Notes: generated from the sequence alone by a model not told the origin. A stretch of 64,000 nt of DNA from Methylobacterium sp. J-067 (GCF_022829465.1 NZ_JAKSXZ010000108.1:1-64000); one strand, 5' to 3'; positions 10,405-18,560 are shown, counted from the first letter of the stretch. Translations and numbers: made by a program.

Positions 10405-11796
10405 ATGAGCAACCGGATGTGGGGCGGGCGCTTCGCGAGCGGCCCCGCCGAGATCATGGAGGAGATCAACGCCTCCATCGGGTTCGACAAGCGTCTCGCG
10501 CCCCAGGATATCCGCGGCTCGCTGGCGCATGTGGCGATGCTGGGCAAGGCGGGGATCCTGCCTGCGGAGGATGTGGCGGCGATCGAGGCCGGGCTCAAGA
10601 GCGTCCGCGACGAGATCGAAGCCGGCAGCTTCGTGTTCAAGCGCGAGCTTGAGGACATCCACATGTCCGTCGAGAGCCGGCTGACCGAGATCGTCGGGCC
10701 GGGCGCCGGGCGCCTGCACACGGCGCGCTCGCGCAACGATCAGGTCGCCACCGACATGAAATTGTGGGTGCGCGACACCCTCGATTCCCTGGATGCCCAG
10801 GCCGCCGACCTGCAGCGGGCGCTGGCCGAGAAGGCGCTGGCCCATGCCGGCACGGTGATGCCGGGCTTCACGCACCTGCAATCCGCCCAGCCGGTGACGT
10901 TCGGGCACCATTGCCTCGCCTATGTCGAGATGCTGGCCCGCGACCGGGGCCGGTTCCGCGACGCGCGGGCGCGGCTCAACGAATGCCCCCTCGGGGCGGC
11001 GGCGCTGGCGGGCACCTCGTTCCCCATCGATCGGCACGCCACGGCGGCGGCGCTCGGCTTCGACCGGCCGACGGCGAACTCGCTGGATTCCGTGGCCGAC
11101 CGCGACTTCGCCCTCGAAGCGCTCTCGGCGGCTTCGATCTGCGCCGTCCACCTGTCGCGCTTCGCCGAGGAACTGGTCGTGTGGACCTCGGCCCAGTTCG
11201 GCTTTGTGAAGCTGTCGGACGGTTACACGACCGGCTCCTCGATCATGCCGCAGAAGCGCAACCCCGACGCGGCCGAGCTGGTCCGCGCCAAGGCGGGGCG
11301 GATCGTCGGCGCGCTCACCGGCCTGCTCATCGTCATGAAGGGCCTGCCGCTCGCCTATTCGAAGGACATGCAGGAGGACAAGGAAGGCACGTTCGATGCC
11401 CTCCAGGCCCTCTCGCTCTGCCTCGCGGCCATGACCGGCATGGTGCGGGACCTGGAGCCGGTGGCCGACGTCCTCGCCAAGGCGGCAGGCTCCGGCTTCA
11501 GCACCGCCACCGACCTCGCCGACTGGCTCGTGCGCGAACTCGGCATGCCGTTCCGGCAGGCCCACCACGTCACCGGGCGTCTCGTCGGCGCCGCCGCCGC
11601 GAAGGGCGTCGGTCTCGAAGACCTCTCGCTCGCGGAGATGCAGGAGGCCGAGCCGAAGATCACCGAGGCGATCTACGCGGTGCTCGGCGTCGAGAATTCG
11701 GTGGCGAGCCGCACCAGCTACGGCGGCACGGCACCGGACAACGTCCGCACCCAGGCGCAGGCTTGGCTCGGCCGTCTCGACGAATCCTCACGCTGA
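10405..11796 (+). CDS. argH: Argininosuccinate lyase
   Basis: Last step of arginine synthesis: argininosuccinate to arginine plus fumarate. 463 residues from the ATG at 10405 ([14 protein letters not shown]), preceded by GGAAGGA. Superfamily signatures are present: [28 protein letters not shown] with the catalytic His, and the mobile loop [12 protein letters not shown] carrying the catalytic Ser. It is divergent from the TlpA-like gene, and their promoters must share the 42-base gap or lie inside the coding regions. Confidence 0.97.
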   Translation: MSNRMWGGRFASGPAEIMEEINASIGFDKRLAPQDIRGSLAHVAMLGKAGILPAEDVAAIEAGLKSVRDEIEAGSFVFKRELEDIHMSVESRLTEIVGPGAGRLHTARSRNDQVATDMKLWVRDTLDSLDAQAADLQRALAEKALAHAGTVMPGFTHLQSAQPVTFGHHCLAYVEMLARDRGRFRDARARLNECPLGAAALAGTSFPIDRHATAAALGFDRPTANSLDSVADRDFALEALSAASICAVHLSRFAEELVVWTSAQFGFVKLSDGYTTGSSIMPQKRNPDAAELVRAKAGRIVGALTGLLIVMKGLPLAYSKDMQEDKEGTFDALQALSLCLAAMTGMVRDLEPVADVLAKAAGSGFSTATDLADWLVRELGMPFRQAHHVTGRLVGAAAAKGVGLEDLSLAEMQEAEPKITEAIYAVLGVENSVASRTSYGGTAPDNVRTQAQAWLGRLDESSR

Positions 11797-11895
11797 GATG
11801 ATGCGGCGCAACCAGCGATGCGGTGGTGCGTTCACCGTCTAGCTAGGTGCGCCGCGTTATGGGGGGTCAGCGCGCGACGGGAGAGACCGCACAGC

Positions 11896-12177
11896 ATGTC
11901 GATCGAAAGCTGGATGACGCCTGAAGAGGTTGCCGATCTCGCCGCCCATGCGAGCGCTGTCATAGACGCCGCTCTGGTGGGCACCGATCTGTCGCGGGAG
12001 GTCTTCTGGGCCGCCGTCCGCAAGGGCTACAACACCCCCTACAACGATCCGCCGAAGCGCCGGGCCCTGCCCAATGCCGTGCCGGCCCCGGTCACGGTGC
12101 AGATGGACTCGGACAGCGAGCCGTCGCCGGCCCTCGTCGCGCCGGCCATCGCCGCCGCCGAAATCCGCGCGGTTTGA
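11896..12177 (+). CDS. Small protein of unknown function
   Basis: 93 residues from the ATG at 11896 (MSIESWMTPEEVADLAAHAS), preceded by GGGAGAGAC. The N-terminal half looks helical; the C-terminal half is Pro/Ala-rich (PNAVPAPVTVQMDSDSEPSP). No signal peptide and no family that I recognise. It follows argH by 99 bases on the same strand and may be cotranscribed with it. The frame is open upstream to 11818, but the Arg-rich extension is unlikely. Confidence 0.55.
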   Translation: MSIESWMTPEEVADLAAHASAVIDAALVGTDLSREVFWAAVRKGYNTPYNDPPKRRALPNAVPAPVTVQMDSDSEPSPALVAPAIAAAEIRAV

Positions 12178-12296
12178 AACGGCTCACGGCTGATCAGTCC
12201 ACGGCGCTCGTCGCCGGCCGCCTTGCTGTTGTCCCGAGCCGGGTTCATTAATCGATCCCTAAAGGCACAGCTCGCTTCGGCTCGCGCCCGCAGGGA

Positions 12297-13004
12297 ATGA
12301 ATATGGTCCGCGTCTCCCATCTGATTCCGGTCGGCCTCGTCGCTCTGCTCGCCTGTGCCGCACCGCCGGATTCGATGGCAAACCGCCTGTTCGGCGTGTC
12401 GCCGGCCGTGGCGCAGGACGCGGAGGCTCCGGCCGAAGCGGCGCCGAGCCGGCGCTCGCGCCATTCCTCGCGCCGGAGCAGCCGGAAGTCCGAGACGAGC
12501 CAAGTGACCCCGCCGGGCATGCAGCAGGCGGTGCCGGTGGCGATCTTCGGGGATTGGAACGTCTTCGTGAACGGCGAGGCGCGCAGCCGGATCTGCTACG
12601 CCATCGCGCAGCCGCAGACCCGGTCGCCCAAGACCCTGAAACGCGACAGCGCCTACCTGTTCGTCACGGTGCGCAAGGCCGAGAACGTGCCCAACGAGGT
12701 GGCCGTGATGCTGGGCTTCCCGCCCAAGCCCGCCGCCGCGCAGGTCAAGGCTGGCTCCCCAGCGGCGGCGACCGATCCGAGCCTGAGCCTTGGAGCGTCC
12801 CGCTACGGGCTCGTCGTCAAGGATGGCAACGCTTGGTTGCAGAACCCAACCGACGAGACGCGGGTGGTGACGGAGATGAGTGGCCGCGCGCCGAAGCTGA
12901 CCATCAAGACCACCTCGATGCGCGGCAACCCGACCAGCGACGAATACGAACTGGCCGGCTTCGCGGACGCGATCAAGCGCGCCCGCGAGGAATGCGCCAA
13001 GTAG
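12297..13004 (+). CDS. Secreted IalB-like (invasion-associated locus B family) protein
   Basis: Predicted periplasmic protein, 235 residues (ATG at 12297 or 12303). A hydrophobic signal region (HLIPVGLVALLACAA) is followed by a low-complexity Arg/Ser linker (about residues 50-66). A domain then starts at about residue 80: VAIFGDWNVFVNGEARSRICY, the GDW...C pattern typical of IalB-like proteins in Hyphomicrobiales. A C-terminal cysteine (EECAK) could pair with the first. The function of this family outside Bartonella is not established. Its stop codon lies in the stem of a hairpin shared with the convergent gene downstream. Confidence 0.7.
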   Translation: MNMVRVSHLIPVGLVALLACAAPPDSMANRLFGVSPAVAQDAEAPAEAAPSRRSRHSSRRSSRKSETSQVTPPGMQQAVPVAIFGDWNVFVNGEARSRICYAIAQPQTRSPKTLKRDSAYLFVTVRKAENVPNEVAVMLGFPPKPAAAQVKAGSPAAATDPSLSLGASRYGLVVKDGNAWLQNPTDETRVVTEMSGRAPKLTIKTTSMRGNPTSDEYELAGFADAIKRAREECAK

Positions 13005-13028
13005 GGCGCGTGACCCCCGTCGCGCCCT
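13003..13028. terminator. Bidirectional hairpin between convergent genes
   Basis: Eight-base-pair stem AGGGCGCG / CGCGCCCT with a 10-base loop. The arms overlap both the TAG stop of the IalB-like gene (+) and the stop of the small gene at 13027 (-). There is no T tract, so it could act as a weak two-way terminator or an mRNA 3' end. Confidence 0.4.
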
Positions 13029-13326
13029 AGACGGCGACGGCGCGCGGGGTCTTCCGCGCGCCCGGCCGCGTCAGATCGCGGACGGCGCGGGCCGCCTGCT
13101 CCGGGCTGCGGAACAGCATGCCATCGAGGCCGTCGAAATCCCGCGAGGCCGAGAAGAACCGCACGCCGCGATCCTCCGGCACCGCGATACCGGCCGCGAC
13201 CTCCCCCACTTCGATCACCCGCGCGAGGGCGGGGCCCGGTTCGAAGGGCAGAGGCGGCGGTTCGCCTGAGGGGAGGGGAGTGTCTGTGTGATTCACGGGT
13301 GTGACGAGCGAGAGGGATGTGGGCAT
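13027..13326 (-). CDS. Small hypothetical protein
   Basis: 99 residues starting MPTSLSLVTPVNHTDTPLPS. The first third is Pro-rich and probably disordered. Residues 30-99 contain ARVIEVGEVAAGIAVPEDRGVRFF and a helical end with GLDGMLFRSPEQAARAVRDL. No signal peptide, and no family recognised. It is convergent with the IalB-like gene (22-base gap holding a hairpin). Upstream is the gene-poor 13327-13720 stretch, which would hold its promoter. Confidence 0.5.
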   Translation of the reverse strand: MPTSLSLVTPVNHTDTPLPSGEPPPLPFEPGPALARVIEVGEVAAGIAVPEDRGVRFFSASRDFDGLDGMLFRSPEQAARAVRDLTRPGARKTPRAVAV

Positions 13327-13720
13327 CGGACGAGCGACTCCCTGGGCCGGCGCAAAAGGCGTGCCTGATTGCGGTGACGGGCCGGTGACTTCCGAGAGGA
13401 TCGGAATGGGCGGCTAACGTCGACAGCGCGGATGGAGCTGAAGCGGGGACCGATGCGACATGAGTATGACAGTCACGATGTCCTCCAGATCGAAGGACCG
13501 CGAGGTATAGGTAAGCCCTCGCAGTGCTTTAGCGTTTGGTGACGCGGCGCAAGCGACGCTAATCAAATCACCGCGGCCGGCCATTTCAAGGCCGACGACT
13601 ACATGATGCCCCCACGAACATCAGACGTCAACGAAATTGTCTTCCGTTTTCGAGGCCGAGCTCAGTGGAATTATGACAATGCCAGCCTGTTGCGCAGCAA
13701 CGCAACTCTGAAGTGCATTC
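13327..13720. other. 394-base gap without a convincing intact gene
   Basis: Lower in GC than its surroundings. It should contain the promoter of the minus-strand gene at 13027-13326. On the plus strand one frame is open from an ATG at 13453 to a TGA at 13540, and again from 13543 to 13731. The second stretch looks protein-like (see the separate entry). No tRNA-like or repeat structure was seen. Confidence 0.5.
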
Positions 13721-13731
13721 CTAATCTGTGA
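13453..13731 (+). pseudogene. Possible gene remnant: two same-frame segments split by TGA
   Basis: Starting at the ATG at 13453, one frame encodes 29 residues and meets TGA at 13540-13542. It then stays open for 62 codons to the TGA at 13729-13731. The second part includes AAGHFKADDYMMPPRT, EIVFRFRGRAQWNYDN and SLLRSNATLKCIPNL, which look like real protein, and its 3' end overlaps the HAD gene by 11 bases. It could be a decayed gene, or a 42-residue ORF from the ATG at 13603. I do not recognise the family. Confidence 0.3.
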
Positions 13732-14389
13732 TGACTTTGGAGAGGTTCAGATAATCGGAGAACACCGTTTCTGCCCCGGCGCGCAGGAGATCGGTGCCCG
13801 CCCGGTCGTGAGTCCAATGCCCGCCGCCGGTGAAGCCGACGACCCGTATCCCGGCCGCCACGGCCGCCGTCACGCCGGGCACGCTGTCCTCGATGACGAG
13901 GCAGGAGGCCGGCGCTTCGCCCATTTGCTCGGCGGCGAAGAGAAACAGGTCCGGGAAAGGCTTCCCACGCGCCACCTGCGTGGAGGAGAAGACGTGGCCG
14001 GAGAAGAGATCCAGCAGGTGGGTCAGGGTGAGGGAGTGGCGCAGCCGCACCGGATCGCTGCTCGACGCCACGCAGACCGGCAGGTCGAGGCCCCGGATCG
14101 CCGCCGCGACGCCGGGCATCGCCTTCAACTCCCGGTCGAAGGTGGCGAGGGTCTCGGCCTTCACGGCATCGACGAAGCCCTCGGGGGCGGGGATGCCGTA
14201 ATCGCGCTCGATATGCCCCATGATCGAGACCATGGAGGTGCCCGCGAAGCGGTTGCGCACCGTTTCGAGGTCGATGGGCACGCCGATGCGGTTGAGGCCG
14301 GCGGTGAGGGTGGCGAGGCTCAGCGGTTCGCTGTCCACGAGGACGCCGTCGCAATCGAAGATCACGAGGGCGGGTGTCGCGCCTGCCAT
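13721..14389 (-). CDS. HAD-family hydrolase (beta-phosphoglucomutase/phosphatase-like)
   Basis: Haloacid dehalogenase-type phosphatase or phosphomutase, 222 residues from the ATG at 14389 (MAGATPALVIFDCDGVLVDS). Motif I is FDCDGVLVDSE (DxD nucleophile pair), motif II is VASSSDP, the motif III lysine is in RGKPFPDLF, and motif IV is VIEDSVPGV. The helical cap between motifs I and II marks subfamily IA, close to the GmhB/CbbY/YfbT types. The substrate is not predictable from sequence alone. It stands alone between a small gene and a divergent membrane protein. Confidence 0.85.
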   Translation of the reverse strand: MAGATPALVIFDCDGVLVDSEPLSLATLTAGLNRIGVPIDLETVRNRFAGTSMVSIMGHIERDYGIPAPEGFVDAVKAETLATFDRELKAMPGVAAAIRGLDLPVCVASSSDPVRLRHSLTLTHLLDLFSGHVFSSTQVARGKPFPDLFLFAAEQMGEAPASCLVIEDSVPGVTAAVAAGIRVVGFTGGGHWTHDRAGTDLLRAGAETVFSDYLNLSKVITD

Positions 14390-14537
14390 TTCGAGCCCTC
14401 GTCCCCCACACGCGGAGGGATGCCCTCCGAAGCGGGGCTGTGGCACGGGGCTCGGCGGCAGGCAACCGCTTGCACCGGCCCGCTGCAGCCCGTAGGCGGA
14501 ATACCGCGCCGCCCCGGCGCGGTTCGATGACCCGGTG

Positions 14538-14858
14538 ATGCTCCGTTTCCTCGCCCGCCTGCTCGGTCTCGTCTTGATGGCCGGCGGCTTCGTCGCCCTG
14601 GTCTATGACGGCGCCCGCTCCATCGCGAATAACGGCCCGCGCCTCACCTCCGTGTCGGACGTGATCACCACCCTGTTCAAGGACAGGGCGGGGGCGCTGC
14701 AGACGGGGGTGGAGGGCGCGGCGCCCTGGCTGTGGCACGTGCTCGGACTGCCGCTCACCCTCGCGCCGGCCTCCCTGGTCGGGCTCGTCCTCGGGGCGTT
14801 CCTGCTGTGGCTCGGCCAGCCCGGCCGCGAGCCCATCGGCTTCCTGACGCGGCCCTGA
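14538..14858 (+). CDS. Small inner-membrane protein of unknown function
   Basis: 106 residues from the ATG at 14538 (a GTG three bases earlier is also possible). Two hydrophobic segments: LLGLVLMAGGFVALVY near the N-terminus, and LTLAPASLVGLVLGAFLLWL at about residues 75-94. The loop between them (residues 30-70) is periplasmic or cytosolic with no cysteine. It ends nine bases before the convergent LOV gene. No family recognised with certainty. Confidence 0.6.
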   Translation: MLRFLARLLGLVLMAGGFVALVYDGARSIANNGPRLTSVSDVITTLFKDRAGALQTGVEGAAPWLWHVLGLPLTLAPASLVGLVLGAFLLWLGQPGREPIGFLTRP

Positions 14859-14867
14859 GGCGTCGGC

Positions 14868-15359
14868 TCAGCGCCGGTCGAGCCGCGCCTCGGCCTCGGC
14901 GAGGCGGCTCTTCAGGTCGGCGATCTCGGCCTGCATCCGGTGATGCTCCGAGACGTCGAGCTGCGAGGCGAAGAAGTAGACGACCTTGCCGTCCTCGTCG
15001 CGCACCGGGCCGACATAGAGGGCGTTGTGGAAGGTCGAGCCGTCCTTGCGGTAGTTCAGGATGTCGATCTTGATGTCGGTCTCGTCGCGGATGGCGCCGC
15101 GGAGCCGCGCGACGGCCTCGGGATCGGTGTCCGGGCCCTGCAGGAAGCGGCAATTGCGCCCCGTCACCTCAAGGCGGCTGTAGCCGGTGAGCTTGAGGAA
15201 CGCCTCGTTGGCGAACACGATGGGGTTGTCGAACTGCCGGGGGTCGGTGACGATCATCGGCATGCGCGTGGCCCGCACCGCCGCCGCAAAGGGGTCGCCT
15301 AGTTGCGCCTCGCTCTCCAAGCTTCCGAGAAGATGGGTGGTGGCCTGCTCCGTTCCCAC
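14868..15359 (-). CDS. Short LOV-domain blue-light photoreceptor
   Basis: Single LOV domain protein, about 163 residues from a GTG at 15359 (preceded by GGGAGA), which leaves a short N-cap of about 27 residues. The flavin-binding signature GRNCRFLQG holds the photoactive cysteine at about residue 70. The other flavin contacts are present: Asn in ILNYRKDG, Asn in FHNALYVG and Gln in FFASQLDVS. The C-terminus (EHHRMQAEIADLKSRLAEAEA) is a charged helix likely to form a dimeric coiled coil. There is no kinase, GGDEF or DNA-binding output domain. It is divergent from msrA with 171 bases between starts. The start codon is not certain; the domain assignment is. Confidence 0.85.
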   Translation of the reverse strand: MGTEQATTHLLGSLESEAQLGDPFAAAVRATRMPMIVTDPRQFDNPIVFANEAFLKLTGYSRLEVTGRNCRFLQGPDTDPEAVARLRGAIRDETDIKIDILNYRKDGSTFHNALYVGPVRDEDGKVVYFFASQLDVSEHHRMQAEIADLKSRLAEAEARLDRR

Positions 15360-15530
15360 CTGTCTCGTCTCCCTGCCTGGCACCGTGCCGCCGAGTACAA
15401 TCAGAATTACCCGTCCGTGGTCTAGTCCCTCGGAATAGGTTTCCCGCTGCGGCGGAGATGCCTTCGCTTTCGCGGCGAACGGGGCGATCCCATATTGGGG
15501 AGCGGTCCGAACAATCACGCGGGGCGAGCG

Positions 15531-16187
15531 ATGTTCCTTTTCCGCAAGAAGGTCGAGATGCCGAATGCGGCCGACGCCCTGCCGGGCCGTCCGACCCCAC
15601 TGCGCACGGCCGAGCGCCACTTCGTGAACGGCAACCCGCTTAAGGGCCCCTATCCCGAGGGCACCGAGACCGTCGTGCTCGGCCTCGGCTGCTTCTGGGG
15701 CGCGGAGCGGCGCTTCTGGCAGGTGCCGGAGGGCGTGTTCGTGACGGCGGTGGGCTACGCCGGGGGCTACACGCCGAACCCGATCTACGAGGAGGTCTGC
15801 ACCGGCCGCACCGGCCACAACGAGGTGGTGCTGGTCGCCTTCGATCCGGTCGTGTTGCCCCTCGACGCGCTGCTGCGGATCTTCTTCGAGAGCCACAATC
15901 CGACCCAGGGGATGCGCCAGGGCAACGATGTCGGCACGCAGTACCGCTCCGGCATCTACACGAACGGGCCGGAGCAGGCCCGCATCGCGAAGGGCGTCCG
16001 GGCGGCCTATGCCGAGGCGCTGCGCGCGCGCCGGTACGCCGACGTGACCACCGAGATCGTCCCCCTCGGCCCGTTCTACTTCGCCGAGGAGTACCATCAG
16101 CAATATCTGGCCAAGAACCCGGGCGGCTATTGCGGTCTCGGCGGCACGGGCGTCAGCTGCCCCGTGGGCGTCGACGTTCCGGCCTGA
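15531..16187 (+). CDS. msrA: Peptide-methionine (S)-S-oxide reductase
   Basis: Reduces methionine-S-sulfoxide in oxidised proteins. 218 residues from the ATG at 15531 ([20 protein letters not shown]). The catalytic motif [10 protein letters not shown] places the nucleophilic cysteine at residue 54. [21 protein letters not shown] and GTQYRSGIY are family signatures. Resolving cysteines lie in the C-terminus ([16 protein letters not shown]). The roughly 40-residue N-terminal extension ahead of the domain is common in alphaproteobacterial MsrA. No msrB lies nearby. Confidence 0.95.
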   Translation: MFLFRKKVEMPNAADALPGRPTPLRTAERHFVNGNPLKGPYPEGTETVVLGLGCFWGAERRFWQVPEGVFVTAVGYAGGYTPNPIYEEVCTGRTGHNEVVLVAFDPVVLPLDALLRIFFESHNPTQGMRQGNDVGTQYRSGIYTNGPEQARIAKGVRAAYAEALRARRYADVTTEIVPLGPFYFAEEYHQQYLAKNPGGYCGLGGTGVSCPVGVDVPA

Positions 16188-16194
16188 GCCTCAG

Positions 16195-16599
16195 CTAGGT
16201 CGGCGTCCTCGCCACCGGCTTCAGGAGCCCCGTCGCGCTCGCCACCGGGACGCCCTCGGCGTCCCGCATCTCGGCTTCGCAGAACAGGATCGAGCGCCCG
16301 CCGCGCGTCACGCGTCCCACCGCCTCCAACGTGCCCCGGCCGGGGTTGAGGAAGCGCGTCTGCATGTCGAGGGTCACGACCGGGCACCCGGCGGTGAGGC
16401 GGGCGGCGGTGCCCATGGCCACGTCGAGCAGGGTGCAGACGATCCCGCCATGGGCGATACCCAGGTTGTTACTATGCTCTGGGCGCATGACAAGCCTGAG
16501 GCGGGTGCGGCCCTCTGTGACGTCCAATGCTTCTATTCCGCAGAACCGCACGAATGGAATCTGCGCTCCGAAGATGGTCTCGGGATCCCATTCCGTCAT
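16195..16599 (-). CDS. PaaI-type hotdog-fold thioesterase
   Basis: Predicted acyl-CoA thioesterase of the 4HBT/PaaI family, 134 residues from the ATG at 16599 (MTEWDPETIFGAQIPFVRFC). The hotdog signature NNLGIAHGGIVCTLLDVAMG includes the conserved HGG preceding the central helix, and VVTLDMQTRFLNPGRG fits the following strand. The substrate is unknown. It is convergent with msrA (seven-base gap). A frame open upstream to 16653 adds only Arg-rich residues. Confidence 0.85.
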   Translation of the reverse strand: MTEWDPETIFGAQIPFVRFCGIEALDVTEGRTRLRLVMRPEHSNNLGIAHGGIVCTLLDVAMGTAARLTAGCPVVTLDMQTRFLNPGRGTLEAVGRVTRGGRSILFCEAEMRDAEGVPVASATGLLKPVARTPT

Positions 16600-16946
16600 T
16601 TTAGGGCCTCTTCTCCGCGCGTTCGCGGCGCGCCGACGGCTCGATGCTCGCAACGGTCGTACAGTGCAGGCATACCAGATACGGCAAGTTTAGACCGATT
16701 AATGTCGAAACCCGTACTACTCACGTCGTAACCCTTCAAAACGAGACGCGCCTGGAAGCCGAAGCGCTAACGCGTCTCAGGCTGCTTCGTGCAGGAAGTT
16801 CCGTTTCGGACGACTGCGCTTGAGGCCTTTGCGAATAATCATGACAGATTTCTCTGTGCCTGACGAAAATTGTGTTCTCGTGTCTCTTGATTTTGGCGCA
16901 CAAACGTTAGAACCGTCGCTGAAGCCCCAAGGAGAGGGAATCAACG
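16600..16946. other. 347-base upstream region of mucR
   Basis: AT-richer than its surroundings and free of a convincing gene. It must hold the promoters of mucR (+) and of the thioesterase gene (-). A short plus-strand frame (16820-17026) overlaps mucR and has no independent support. Several A/T-rich patches (around 16680-16700, 16830-16850 and 16880-16915) are candidate MucR contacts, since this family binds AT-rich DNA and usually represses itself. I cannot name a specific operator. Confidence 0.45.
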
Positions 16947-17459
16947 ATGGACGATACGGCAGCAGTCCCCTACGAGAGCTTGATCGAGCAAGCTTCGGAT
17001 ATCGTGTCCGCTTATGTCTCGAATAATTCGGTCCCGGTCGGGGAACTGCCAGCGCTTCTCGCCGGCGTGCATGAAGCGTTGCTCAAGTTGGCGTCGCCCG
17101 CCCCGGCTGCGCCGGAAGTCGCGGACAAGCCGACCCCCGCGCAGGTGCGCAAGTCGATCACGCCGGATGCTCTGATTTCATTCATCGACGGCAAGCCGTA
17201 CAAGACGCTCAAGCGTCACCTCTCGCGCAATGGTCTGACCATCGAGCAGTACCGCGAGCGTTACGGCCTGCCGCGCGATTATCCGTCCACTGCCGCGAGC
17301 TATTCGGCGCAGCGGTCGGAGCTCGCCCGCAGCCTCGGCCTCGGCCAGCAGCGCCGCAAGTCGTCCGCGGTCGCCGCCGAGGAGCCGGCCGCGCAGGACG
17401 AGCCGGCCGAGAAGCCGAAGCGCGCGCCCCGCGCCCGCAAGACGAAGGAGCCGGCCTAA
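16947..17459 (+). CDS. MucR/Ros-family transcriptional regulator lacking zinc ligands
   Basis: 170 residues, beginning MDDTAAVPYESLIEQASDIV and preceded by AAGGAGAGGG. The N-terminal helical region (oligomerisation part in MucR proteins) is followed by the Ros-type DNA-binding region from residue 70: TPDALISFIDGKPYKTLKRH, then YRERYGLPRDYP. In Ros/MucR the finger begins CLxDGK and ends with a second His. Here Cys is Ser and the second His region reads SRNGL, so the Cys-His zinc site is not conserved, as in some zinc-less MucR homologues of Mesorhizobium. The Lys/Ala/Glu-rich C-terminal tail may bind DNA non-specifically. Family members control exopolysaccharide, motility and cell-cycle genes. 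Confidence 0.9.
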   Translation: MDDTAAVPYESLIEQASDIVSAYVSNNSVPVGELPALLAGVHEALLKLASPAPAAPEVADKPTPAQVRKSITPDALISFIDGKPYKTLKRHLSRNGLTIEQYRERYGLPRDYPSTAASYSAQRSELARSLGLGQQRRKSSAVAAEEPAAQDEPAEKPKRAPRARKTKEPA

Positions 17460-17468
17460 GTCGCCGCC

Positions 17469-17513
17469 GGCCTTCCTGCGGGAAGGCCCTCCGAGATGGG
17501 GGCGCGAGCCCCC
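17469..17513 (+). terminator. Two hairpins downstream of mucR
   Basis: First stem GGCCTTCC-TGCG-GGAAGGCC (17469-17488), ten bases after the mucR stop. Second stem GGGGGC-GCGA-GCCCCC (17498-17513) with a GNRA loop. Neither is followed by a T run, so they are more likely mRNA-stabilising 3' structures than terminators by themselves. Confidence 0.4.
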
Positions 17514-17539
17514 GTCCTCACCGGGACCATGCCGACTTG

Positions 17540-17573
17540 AAAGGTGCCGGCCCCCAGGGGCCAGGCACCTTTT
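17540..17573 (+). terminator. Rho-independent terminator of mucR
   Basis: Stem AAAGGTGCC / GGCACCTTT with an internal GGCC...GGCC extension, followed by TTTTGTG. It lies 80 bases after the mucR stop and just before the convergent small secreted-protein gene ends at 17579, so it may work for both strands. Confidence 0.75.
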
Positions 17574-17578
17574 GTGTC

Positions 17579-17869
17579 TCAGCGGGAATTGCCGCCGCCC
17601 CCGCCGCCGCCGCTGCCGTTCGGCACCGCCAGTTCCGGCCGCCCGGCATTGCCGCCCGCCGCCGAGTTCGACGTGTAGGTCTCCGCGCCGGTGGCGCCCC
17701 GGGGGATCGTTATGTTCACCGCCCCGCCCGTGTTGTTGCGGTCGATGATCGCGAAGCCGCCGGGAGGCAGCGGGGCGACGCCCGGCGGAAGGGGCTGGGC
17801 CAGGACGGCGCCCGTCGCCATCGGCAGGACGGCCAGGGCCGCCGCCAGGGAAATGCCCGTCTTCGTCAT
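17579..17869 (-). CDS. Small secreted glycine-rich protein
   Basis: 96 residues from the ATG at 17869, preceded by AGGAG. A clear signal peptide, MTKTGISLAAALAVLPMATG followed by AVLAQ, with cleavage after VLAQ or similar. The mature part is about 70 residues, rich in Pro, Gly and Asn, ending in a run of eight glycines and NSR. No cysteine, no known domain. A longer frame to 18031 lacks a signal peptide start and overlaps the divergent GNAT gene. Function unknown. Confidence 0.65.
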   Translation of the reverse strand: MTKTGISLAAALAVLPMATGAVLAQPLPPGVAPLPPGGFAIIDRNNTGGAVNITIPRGATGAETYTSNSAAGGNAGRPELAVPNGSGGGGGGGNSR

Positions 17870-17994
17870 TCTCGACTCCTCGGATTGTCTGTCCTGAGAC
17901 ATGGGTGCAGGCCGTCTGCCGTGGAAGGGCGGCGGATGCGCCGCTATCTCACCGTCAAGACCGGACGATCCGGTCCCGTTTCCCGGAGACCGGA

Positions 17995-18456
17995 TTGGGC
18001 CAACGTTACGGGCTGGAGATCCGCGCCGCATCCCCCGCCGACGCGCCGGGCCTCGCGGCGCTGATGGCGGATCTCGGCGCCCCCGCCGACCCCGCCGCCC
18101 TCGCGGGGCGGGTCGAGGCGTTAAACAGGACGGGCGGAAGTGCGCTCATCGCCGTGGAATGGGGGCCGCCGAGCGGGATCGTCGCGCTGCAGGTGGTGCA
18201 CGACCTCGCGGCGGCCCGGCCGGCTGGGCTGATCGCGACCCTGGCCGTCGTCCCCGATGCGCGGCGCCGGGGCATCGGGCGACTGCTCGTGAAGGCGGTC
18301 TCGCGCTCGGCCCGCCTCGCGGGATGCGACCGGCTGCTCCTCGTGCCCGATGCCGGGTCGGCGGGGCTGGCAGAGTTCGCGGCGGCGACCGGCTTCCTGC
18401 CGGAGGGCGGCCTGCTCCTCCGACCGCTGCTGCGGCGCGGGTCGCAGGCCGAGTGA
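17995..18456 (+). CDS. GNAT-family N-acetyltransferase
   Basis: Predicted acetyl-CoA-dependent acetyltransferase. The fold starts at GLEIRAASPADAPGLAALM (beta1-alpha1), and the acetyl-CoA pyrophosphate loop is VVPDARRRGIGRLLVKAV (consensus Q/RxxGxG/A). I chose the TTG at 17995 because it follows CGGAGA and places the protein start just before beta1, giving 153 residues. A GTG at 17905 (183 residues) is also open but adds an Arg-rich stretch. The substrate is unknown. It is divergent from the secreted-protein gene at 17579. Confidence 0.75.
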   Translation: MGQRYGLEIRAASPADAPGLAALMADLGAPADPAALAGRVEALNRTGGSALIAVEWGPPSGIVALQVVHDLAAARPAGLIATLAVVPDARRRGIGRLLVKAVSRSARLAGCDRLLLVPDAGSAGLAEFAAATGFLPEGGLLLRPLLRRGSQAE

Positions 18457-18560
18457 GACGGTCCCAGGGTGGAGCATATCGGAAAAGGCGCAGCTTAAAG
18501 GTCGATTCACGCCGCTGGCTTAGGTTCGGCTAACGGTACTCGTGCGTAAACCGGTCCCTG

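Noticed and set aside
9727-11568. 613-codon minus-strand frame spanning argH and the thioredoxin gene
   Set aside because: Only the last 211 codons (from 10362) show a real protein; the rest is antisense to argH.
16820-17026. Small plus-strand ORF overlapping mucR
   Set aside because: It overlaps the well-supported mucR start in another frame, and has no ribosome-binding site or protein-like pattern.
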